Assembly (NCBI GenBank): GCA_024275775.1
Contig: JAJRYM010000005.1
Coordinates: 1 to 20,347, forward strand
DNA length: 20,347 bases
Direction of reading: 5' to 3'
Source: Nitrospirota bacterium
GTDB taxonomy: Bacteria > Nitrospinota_A > UBA7883 > JACRGQ01
Of this stretch, positions 7,885-13,307 are shown piece by piece. Every line of letters starts with the position of its first letter. Position 1 is the stretch's first letter. A program made the translations under genes and the position numbers. The notes under the pieces are model-generated. The model was not told where the DNA came from. It ran no database searches and saw nothing but the letters and a program-made list of their open reading frames with translations.

Positions 7885-8913
7885 TTATTCGCCCCGTATT
7901 TCCCTTACGGCTGAAACCGCCGTTTGCACGGTTATATCCTTCATGCATCGATAGCCGATATCGCATTTTTGCCTAAAACATGGAACGCAGTCGGCATCCG
8001 ACCGAAGAATTTTAAGGGGAGCTTGCGTTAGCGGGCCGGTCTTTTCCGGCGAGGTAGGTCCGAAAAGAGCCACCATCGGCAGATTGAACGCCGAGGCGAT
8101 ATGCATCGGGCCGGAATCGACGGTTACCATGAATTCGGCTCTTCGGACGAGATCGGACAATGCGAATAAATCGGTTTGCCCCGCGATGTTGAACATGAAA
8201 CGCCCATTATTCCCGATGATTTTTTCCACCGTTCCGCAGTCGTCTTTCGAGCCTGTGAAAAGAATCGGCAGGCCGGTATCTTTATGCACCGTTGCGGCAA
8301 GTTCCCGCCACATTTCTTCCGGCCACATTTTGGAAAACCATCTGGCGCCCGGATGAAACACGGCAAAGGGGCCATCCACTCCTAGTTTTTTCAACAGCGT
8401 ATCGACCGTCGCTTCGCTTTCCGCCGGAATGTTAAAACTGAAATCAGGCCGTTCGGGTTCAGGCGCTTCAAACAGCTCAAGCGCGCGGAAAAGTTTTTTT
8501 ACGGCGTGGGGCGCATCACCCGGCGCAATGGTTTTGTTATAAAGAAAGCGGCTACCTTCCCGCGCCTCGGCAAACCCCGCTTTTACTCCCGCTCCGGAAA
8601 AAAAGGTGATGAGCCCGCTTCTCAGCAGTCCCTGCAGGTCAAGGCATATATCGTACCGCTCCCGCCTGATTTTCCGGATAAACGAGAAGATTTCACTCAT
8701 AACGGGCGGTTGATACCAGCCGGCTCCCCATGCTTTTCTTTTGAACGGTATAACTTTCCGAACTCCGCGAACCTCCTTTAAGAGATCGACGTATGCGTCG
8801 CCGGCAACCCAGTCTACAGTTACATCAGCCCTGCCTGCCGTGAGAGCGTTTACGAATGCTACGCCGTGAACCACGTCCCCCAGCGAACTGATTTTGACTA
8901 TGAGAATCTTCAA
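7885..8913 (-). CDS. waaC: Lipopolysaccharide heptosyltransferase I-like enzyme (GT9)
   Basis: GT9 heptosyltransferases add L-glycero-D-manno-heptose to the lipid A-Kdo core on the cytoplasmic face of the inner membrane. The N-terminus MKILIVKISSLGDVVH carries the catalytic-base aspartate D13 at the same position as in E. coli WaaC. LDLQGLLRSG (91-100), FHPGARW, VDSGPMHIA (265-273) and FGPTSPEKTGP (284-294) are family motifs of the donor-binding domain. Length is 342 residues, slightly longer than the usual 320 or so. A cysteine group at C309, C312, C317 and C323 near the C-terminus occurs in related family members. The start is TTG, supported by AAGGA six bases upstream; it overlaps the stop of the preceding gene as TTGA, implying coupled translation. 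I am sure of GT9, less sure that the acceptor is exactly that of WaaC. Confidence 0.88.
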   Translation of the reverse strand: MKILIVKISSLGDVVHGVAFVNALTAGRADVTVDWVAGDAYVDLLKEVRGVRKVIPFKRKAWGAGWYQPPVMSEIFSFIRKIRRERYDICLDLQGLLRSGLITFFSGAGVKAGFAEAREGSRFLYNKTIAPGDAPHAVKKLFRALELFEAPEPERPDFSFNIPAESEATVDTLLKKLGVDGPFAVFHPGARWFSKMWPEEMWRELAATVHKDTGLPILFTGSKDDCGTVEKIIGNNGRFMFNIAGQTDLFALSDLVRRAEFMVTVDSGPMHIASAFNLPMVALFGPTSPEKTGPLTQAPLKILRSDADCVPCFRQKCDIGYRCMKDITVQTAVSAVREIRGE

Positions 8914-9176
8914 AGCTTTTCCTTGCCGGACAGTTTTTGCAGTTTCCGAAAAAGAACTTTTTTGTGAATTCTGTGTTTGCCTATGCGGTTTTCCCCGTGA
9001 AACAGAAGTGGTATGTCCAGGCCGAACTTTTCTTCCAGAGCCGTCGTTCCGGTTATATCTACGGTTGAAAGCGTCAACGGAGTTAGCGCGGAAACCTCTT
9101 TTATAACTTCCTTCATTTCATCGCATAAAGGACAGTCCGGCTTTGAATATAAAACCAGTTCAACTTTTTTGGCCAT
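8910..9176 (-). CDS. Small thioredoxin-fold (glutaredoxin-like) protein
   Basis: An 88-residue protein with the opening strand of a glutaredoxin/DUF836-like domain. ELVLYSKPDCPLCDEM has a CPLC redox motif, followed by VDITGTTALEEKFGLDIPLLFHG, where the cis-proline of the thioredoxin fold falls in DIPLL. Such proteins are thiol-disulfide oxidoreductases or redox sensors in the cytoplasm; the physiological partner is unknown. I chose the ATG at 9176, which has a weak GAGAG site. A TTG six codons upstream is in frame but has no ribosome site. The stop overlaps the heptosyltransferase start by four bases, so the two are one transcription unit. Confidence 0.82.
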   Translation of the reverse strand: MAKKVELVLYSKPDCPLCDEMKEVIKEVSALTPLTLSTVDITGTTALEEKFGLDIPLLFHGENRIGKHRIHKKVLFRKLQKLSGKEKL

Positions 9177-9296
9177 GGACGCTCTCTTTTTCAATAGTAA
9201 AAAATTCTAACATTCTCAGGTTGCGGACCATCGATCTTTTTTAAAATAACTGTTTCTATTCAATTTGCGCGGACAAAGGAGTGAAAAGCCGGACAG

Positions 9297-9331
9297 GCAA
9301 CAATTTTTGTTGCGCAAGGACAATTTTTGTC
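9297..9331. promoter_or_regulatory. Paired palindromes: candidate enhancer-binding sites for the first pilin
   Basis: The 316-base gap between the glutaredoxin-like gene and the first pilin holds no convincing gene. It contains two perfect palindromes sharing ACAA-N3-TTGT: GCAACAATTTTTGTTGC (9297-9313, centre 9305) and GACAATTTTTGTC (9319-9331, centre 9325). The centres are 20 bases apart, about two helical turns, so bound dimers would lie on the same face. They lie 136 and 116 bases upstream of the -12 element of the sigma-54 promoter, the normal distance for activators of the NtrC/PilR family. Binding is inferred. Confidence 0.6.
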
Positions 9332-9426
9332 ATCAAGGCGTCTCTCTAATTTTCATGGGCTATTTCGGTTGTTCTGTAACGATTATTATCCTTATGATTA
9401 TTAACGGGTTATCATTTTTTGCCATG

Positions 9427-9442
9427 TGGCATCATTTTTGCT
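9427..9442 (+). promoter_or_regulatory. Sigma-54 (RpoN) promoter of the first pilin
   Basis: TGGCATCATTTTTGCT matches the sigma-54 consensus TGGCAY-N5-TTGCW at every fixed base, with GG at 9428-9429 and GC at 9440-9441. The start of transcription is expected near 9453, about 40 bases before the pilin ATG. RpoN with PilR is the known control of pilA in Pseudomonas and Geobacter. Confidence 0.85.
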
Positions 9443-9492
9443 CTCCCTTTGTGTTATATGATTTTACAAAATGGTATTTATAATTATTATCC

Positions 9493-9885
9493 ATGATTAA
9501 AGAAAATATGAAAACAGCCTTCCGCGAAAAAGGGTTCACACTTATCGAACTGCTGGTCGTTGTTGCCATTATAGGCATTCTCGTTGCGATAGCGATTCCT
9601 CAATACGCAGGATATAAAAAACAGGCGGCCGACAGCCGGGCACAATCTCAGCTCAGAAATCTGGCGGCCTCGATGGAGGCGAATTTCGTGTCGGCACAGA
9701 CATACAAGGGTGTAACCGAGGCCAGCCTCAGTACCAAGGGTTACAGAATTGACAGTAATGTAACAATCACCATGGAGCCGTCCGGTTATTCCGCGGCCAG
9801 CACAACTGCCTGGAGCGCCAGTGCGTACCATGCTAGAGGCGCGCAAACTTTCTATTGGGATTCCGCCAAGGGAGGCCTGCAATGA
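9493..9885 (+). CDS. pilA: Type IV major-pilin-like protein, copy 1
   Basis: Class IVa prepilin of 130 residues. The prepilin peptidase site is G14/F15, with mature sequence FTLIELLVVVAIIGILVAIA and the conserved glutamate at mature position 5; the methylated N-terminal residue would be Phe. The hydrophobic helix spans mature residues 1-23 and is identical to that of copy 2. Aromatic residues F1, Y24, Y27, F51 and Y57 (mature numbering) match positions known in Geobacter PilA. The mature protein has 116 residues, about twice the short Geobacter form, with no cysteine and hence no disulfide loop; it ends in WDSAKGGLQ, a tail shared with copy 2. The ATG at 9493 has no ribosome site; ATG 9508 (AAAGAA upstream) would leave an 8-residue leader. 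No pilus assembly genes are visible nearby. Confidence 0.95.
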   Translation: MIKENMKTAFREKGFTLIELLVVVAIIGILVAIAIPQYAGYKKQAADSRAQSQLRNLAASMEANFVSAQTYKGVTEASLSTKGYRIDSNVTITMEPSGYSAASTTAWSASAYHARGAQTFYWDSAKGGLQ

Positions 9886-10019
9886 ATCAACTATCCGGCA
9901 TAGTGCAAATTAAGCGGAGATTTGACAAATATTGTCAAACAATTCCATTTTTTGTAATTTTTAGTATTATTATAGAAGGCTTTGGGCAAAACTGGAATGG
10001 TGCTATACGTTTTTTATGA
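9882..10019 (+). CDS. Possible 45-residue ORF coupled to the first pilin
   Basis: The ATG overlaps the pilin stop as ATGA and lies six bases after GGAGG (9871-9875), an almost ideal start context. The 45-codon product would have a basic N-terminal part (QIKRRFDKY), a hydrophobic segment TIPFFVIFSIII at about 20-31 and a short polar tail, so it could be a small membrane peptide. Against it: the AAGGGAGG also encodes the conserved KGGLQ tail of the pilin, the base composition is intergenic-like, and the ORF runs through the palindrome at 9921-9939. It resembles no protein I know. Confidence 0.25.
   Translation: MNQLSGIVQIKRRFDKYCQTIPFFVIFSIIIEGFGQNWNGAIRFL
9921..9939. promoter_or_regulatory. 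Palindrome: candidate enhancer-binding site for the second pilin
   Basis: TTTGACAAATATTGTCAAA has perfect 8-base arms around a 3-base centre (9930) and shares GACAA-N3-TTGTC with the site at 9319-9331. Its centre is 137 bases upstream of the -12 element of the second sigma-54 promoter, against 136 for the outer site of the first pilin. Further ACAA (9939-9942) and TTGT (9952-9955) half-sites lie just downstream. It could also act as a weak hairpin after the first pilin, but no adjacent T run supports that. Confidence 0.6.
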
Positions 10020-10052
10020 AGTTTTTCAAAAGCTTACGCACAAATAGCGGTA

Positions 10053-10068
10053 TGGCATCGTTTTTGCC
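10053..10068 (+). promoter_or_regulatory. Sigma-54 (RpoN) promoter of the second pilin
   Basis: TGGCATCGTTTTTGCC carries GG at 10054-10055 and GC at 10066-10067 with correct spacing; only the last base departs from the preferred A/T. It differs from the first pilin promoter at two of 16 bases. Transcription should start near 10079, about 44 bases before the chosen ATG. Confidence 0.83.
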
Positions 10069-10105
10069 AGTTAAAAAAGCAAGGTATTGGAAAAATTGAT
10101 TTTAG

Positions 10106-10115
10106 AAGGAGGTGA
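10106..10115 (+). promoter_or_regulatory. Extended ribosome binding site of the second pilin
   Basis: AAGGAGGTGA is a ten-base match to the complement of the 16S rRNA 3' end. It decides the start at ATG 10123 (ten bases after GGAGG) over the upstream in-frame TTG at 10087, which would put this site inside the coding region. It contrasts with the first pilin, which lacks such a site. Confidence 0.85.
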
Positions 10116-10122
10116 ACTGATT

Positions 10123-10500
10123 ATGATGAAATTTTTAAGAAAAAACGAAGAGAAGGGTTTTACGCTGATTGAACTGCTTGTTGTTGTTGCCATTATCGGT
10201 ATTCTTGTTGCGATAGCGATTCCGCAGTTCGCCGCGTATAAAAAATCGGCGGCCGATTCCGGCGCCAAGGCTGCGTTGGCAAACCTGGCCGTAGCAATGG
10301 AAGCTTCTTTTGTCGCCAACAGCACTTACCCGACTACTACAACCGGTCTGGGCACTTATGGTTATGTGGCGGATAGCAATGTAGTTGTAGACTTGTCAAA
10401 ACCAAGCACAAATACATCTTCTACTTGGGATGCAATCGCGTATGCTACTGCCGGCACTACGACCTACACGTGGGATGCCGCAAAAGGCGGTTTGCAATAG
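10123..10500 (+). CDS. pilA: Type IV major-pilin-like protein, copy 2
   Basis: Class IVa prepilin of 125 residues with the 12-residue leader MMKFLRKNEEKG, cleaved before Phe. Mature residues 1-23 are identical to copy 1, including glutamate 5. Mature F1, F24, Y27, F51 and Y57 coincide with aromatic positions of Geobacter PilA; position 32 is Ala rather than Tyr. The mature length is 113 residues, with a Thr/Ser-rich variable domain, no cysteine, and the shared end WDAAKGGLQ. The strong ribosome site and dedicated terminator suggest this is the abundantly made subunit. The two pilin genes are clearly paralogues from a local duplication: N-terminal coding sequences are similar at DNA level, while the C-terminal domains have diverged. 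A second ATG at 10126 is also possible. Confidence 0.96.
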   Translation: MMKFLRKNEEKGFTLIELLVVVAIIGILVAIAIPQFAAYKKSAADSGAKAALANLAVAMEASFVANSTYPTTTTGLGTYGYVADSNVVVDLSKPSTNTSSTWDAIAYATAGTTTYTWDAAKGGLQ

Positions 10501-10531
10501 CTGATTTTCTGATCAGTGTGAACGGTAAATT

Positions 10532-10567
10532 GGAGTATGGGTATAAAAACCCATGCTCCTTTTTTTT
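10532..10567 (+). terminator. Rho-independent terminator after the second pilin
   Basis: GGAGTATGGGT (10532-10542) and ACCCATGCTCC (10549-10559) form an 11-base-pair stem with one G-U pair and a six-base loop, followed by eight T. It lies 32 bases after the pilin stop. The T run reaches the stop codon of the convergent glycosyltransferase gene. Confidence 0.93.
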
Positions 10568-11789
10568 ATTCAGCCCGCTTTAACAGCGAAAGGCAGAGTT
10601 CCGTAACCTCTTCGACGGGTATGGACTGAATACAGCGGTTATCCCTGCAGACGCTGTTGCGGTGGTTTGCGGCGGTCAGGCACGGACTGCACGAAAAACC
10701 GGTATAAAGCGGATGGACGTTTTTACCAAGCGGCCTGTAAAGAAGAGGGGTTTCCGGCCCAAAAATCACCACTATGTTCGTCTCGGTGAGGGCGGCGTAC
10801 TGAGCCGGCCCTGCATCGTTGGTCAAAATTAGCTCCGATACATGGCACAGGTCCACCACATCGCCCAGGCTGGCGGTCGCGCCTACCAGGTTTACAAGGC
10901 GCGGGCTGTTAATCCGCTCCTCCATATACAGCCCGTCCCGCATGGCATCGGGAAGGCCGATTACCAGCACCACCGCTTTCTCATCATTTTCGATGATGTT
11001 TTGCGCCGTGAGGGTAAAATTGTCCAGCGCCCACGCGCGGATTGGAAGCTCCCCGGCATTGGGGTTCATTAATACCAGCTTGTCTCCAGGCTGAAGCTCC
11101 GGGTATGCAGTCTTGATAAGACCCAAGCCGTTTTCCACCGCGCGCTCCGTTTTGGGCAGTTTCAGGGGAGTTATCATACTGTCGTCCAATTTGCGTTTTA
11201 AAAGCGGCCGATCTTTCTCATCGCCTGTCAGCGCTTCCACAAGCGCCATGAAGTTTAGCGACATATGCTTATAAGGATTATATGTAACCTTGTAATTGTG
11301 GATGAAAACGCCCCGGTATAGGCCTTCGCCGGTATATCCGTAAAACCCCACCCTGTTTGAAGCGAGCGTCAGGAAGGACAGCACGGATGTCGCCCGTGAG
11401 AACAGCTCCATATCTATCACCGACTCGATTCCCGCGCCCCATATTTTCCCGATACCGCGCAGAACGTCCATCGCGAAATGGATAAAAGAATCGTCCCTTA
11501 TTGTGATGATGTTGTTCCGGTCGATAATGTCCAGCAGTTCGAGCCCCTCGGCGTGCCGTTTGAATATCATGAAATAAAGCTTCGCGTCAGGCGCGGCATC
11601 CTTCAGCCGTTTTATGGCGGAGTAGGCGATAATAAGACTGCCGGCCTCGGAAAGTTCTATGAAAAGAGTGTTGCCGGGTTTGCCGGACCGCGGCCTGAAA
11701 ATCCCAAGAAGCCATGAGAAAATATCCAGCGCCAGGCATATCGGCATGCCCGCCCAGTAATCTATTTTTCGTATCGTTGAAAGTCTCAA
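10566..11789 (-). CDS. Divergent GT9-family glycosyltransferase
   Basis: A 407-residue protein with the two-domain GT9 (heptosyltransferase) layout. The donor-binding motifs TNDAGPAQYAAL (323-334) and VIFGPETPLLYRPLG (341-355) are clear. It has a C-terminal cysteine group C367, C370, C381 and C386. In the N-terminal motif, where WaaC-type enzymes have SSLGD with the catalytic aspartate, this protein has LSEAGS (46-51): the aspartate is replaced by Ser51, with E45/E48 nearby. The substrate may therefore differ from core heptose. The first 30 residues contain a hydrophobic stretch (GMPICLALDIFSWLLGIF) that may attach it to the membrane. The start is TTG, supported by GAGGA seven bases upstream. 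It is a single gene, convergent with the pilins and divergent from the DUF4912 gene. Family confidence is high, specificity unknown. Confidence 0.87.
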   Translation of the reverse strand: MRLSTIRKIDYWAGMPICLALDIFSWLLGIFRPRSGKPGNTLFIELSEAGSLIIAYSAIKRLKDAAPDAKLYFMIFKRHAEGLELLDIIDRNNIITIRDDSFIHFAMDVLRGIGKIWGAGIESVIDMELFSRATSVLSFLTLASNRVGFYGYTGEGLYRGVFIHNYKVTYNPYKHMSLNFMALVEALTGDEKDRPLLKRKLDDSMITPLKLPKTERAVENGLGLIKTAYPELQPGDKLVLMNPNAGELPIRAWALDNFTLTAQNIIENDEKAVVLVIGLPDAMRDGLYMEERINSPRLVNLVGATASLGDVVDLCHVSELILTNDAGPAQYAALTETNIVVIFGPETPLLYRPLGKNVHPLYTGFSCSPCLTAANHRNSVCRDNRCIQSIPVEEVTELCLSLLKRAE

Positions 11790-12065
11790 ACCGGAATCCT
11801 CTTTTAAACGTCTGTTTTTAAAAAAAGATTCTACCTCTATCCCTCCCGTTTGGTACCCTTTTTAAACTGGAACTGGAAAATTTAGGCTCTTTCAGCTTAT
11901 GCGGTAAATCGCAAAAAAGTGGGGAATTTTTACCCCATTTTCAAGGTATCCCGATTCTTCGTATTGTAGCTATCTGTTTTTAAAGCGATTATAGATATAG
12001 AGTTTTGGCACGCATCTGGAACTATAAAGGGGAAACGCGCAACCGGAACGATAAAGGAGAGAAAG

Positions 12066-13307
12066 ATGAAATTTACTAAATCCAGCCTGCTGACATTGCT
12101 AAAGGCGGAGCTTATGGAGATTGCCGGCAAATTTGCCCTTAAACCGGCGGCAAGAGATACGAAAGATGCCATTATCGCTTCCATTCTAAAAGCGCAGAAA
12201 ACAAAAATCGCCGCAAAAAAACCTGTTAAAAAGCCGGCTGTCAAAAAGGCAAAAAAAGCGACGGTGAAAAGCGCCCCCAGAAAAAAGGCTCCGGCTAAAA
12301 AAGCCGTAAAAACCGTAACCCCCAAAAAGCCTTCTGTGAAAAAAACCGCGCCGATATCGCAACCGCCTCTTTCGGTTAAGAATGAGGAAGAGAGGGTCGA
12401 AGAATCCAAATTTCATGTTGCCGAAGAACAGGCCGCTCTGGAAACCGATAACGGCCTGCCGGAAAGCTATCTGGACGACCGGATTTACCTGCTTGTAAGA
12501 GACCCGTTTTGGGTTTGCGCTTTCTGGGACGTCCATCCCGATACTCGGTCTCGCCGCGCCAGTCGTGAAAATGCGGCGCTTGCTATCCGGGTGTTCGACG
12601 TAACCGATATTGAATTCGACGGCTCCAACGCTCACGGCTGGTTCGACATAGACGTGAATGCGATTTCAGGTAGCTGGTATATAGAAGTACCGGCCGACGA
12701 CAGATCCTACATCGCTTCTATAGGATACCGCGGCGATGACGGCGCTTTCGCCGTGATAGCGTCGTCCGGAACCGTCACCACGCCCAGAGCTTCCGTATCG
12801 GACCGTTCCGACGAAGAATGGATGACGGCCGACGAACAGTTCTGGAAAATGTACGCTCTTTCGGCAGGGTTCGGCCCCGGTTTCCCCGGCGGCCGTGAAT
12901 CGGCTGAAGGCAGACTGATTGATACGGTCTCAAGCGGCGGGCGATCGGCGCTGTTTCGCGAGATGCAAAAGAGGCTTGTAAGCTCCATCACATCCTCCGC
13001 TCCGGCGTCGGAAGCCGCCCGCGGACGCGGCGAAGCGGCCGGCGATGATTTTCCTTTCAGGCTGGACTGCGAGCTGGTGCTTTACGGCGCCACGCGGCCG
13101 GATGCCGAAGTTACATTAAAAGGCGAAAAAATAAATCTGCGGGGCGACGGCACTTTCACAGCCCGTTTCGCCCTGCCGGACGGGTTGCAGATAATAAACG
13201 CGGAAGCGCGCTCGGCGGACGGCAAATACACGAAAACAATCACGCCTACCGTGTCCAGAAGCACCGTTTCTTTCATCAGTCCCGTTTCGGGAAAGAAAGG
13301 TAAATAG
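12066..13307 (+). CDS. DUF4912 protein with histone-like Lys/Ala/Pro linker
   Basis: A 413-residue protein of unknown biochemical role. Residues 1-42 look like a small helical Rho-N/SAP-type domain (SSLLTLLKAELMEIAGKFAL). Residues 43-95 are a low-complexity Lys/Ala/Pro tract resembling histone H1 tails. A DUF4912 domain occupies about 131-265, beginning LPESYLDDRIYLLVRDPFWV and containing the FWDVHPDT segment. A beta-rich C-terminal region (about 330-395, ELVLYGATRPDAEVTLKGE) resembles a sandwich module. DUF4912 genes often sit next to GH57 genes, as here, suggesting a link to storage polysaccharide metabolism; this is an inference. The ATG has AAGGAGA five bases upstream. The stop is immediately followed by the next start. 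The 276-base gap upstream shows no convincing promoter. Confidence 0.88.
   Translation: MKFTKSSLLTLLKAELMEIAGKFALKPAARDTKDAIIASILKAQKTKIAAKKPVKKPAVKKAKKATVKSAPRKKAPAKKAVKTVTPKKPSVKKTAPISQPPLSVKNEEERVEESKFHVAEEQAALETDNGLPESYLDDRIYLLVRDPFWVCAFWDVHPDTRSRRASRENAALAIRVFDVTDIEFDGSNAHGWFDIDVNAISGSWYIEVPADDRSYIASIGYRGDDGAFAVIASSGTVTTPRASVSDRSDEEWMTADEQFWKMYALSAGFGPGFPGGRESAEGRLIDTVSSGGRSALFREMQKRLVSSITSSAPASEAARGRGEAAGDDFPFRLDCELVLYGATRPDAEVTLKGEKINLRGDGTFTARFALPDGLQIINAEARSADGKYTKTITPTVSRSTVSFISPVSGKKGK

Noticed and set aside
9265..9483. 72-residue ORF with a hydrophobic middle
   Set aside because: It runs through the palindromes and the sigma-54 promoter of the first pilin, has no family resemblance and an intergenic base composition.
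11914..11941. Hairpin TGGGG...CCCCA with A and T runs on either side
   Set aside because: It looks like a bidirectional terminator, but it lies between two divergent genes where no transcript should end; probably chance or an unknown leader element.
12006..12021. TGGCACG resembling the -24 half of a sigma-54 promoter before the DUF4912 gene
   Set aside because: The -12 element reads TGGA rather than TTGC, so the essential GC is missing.
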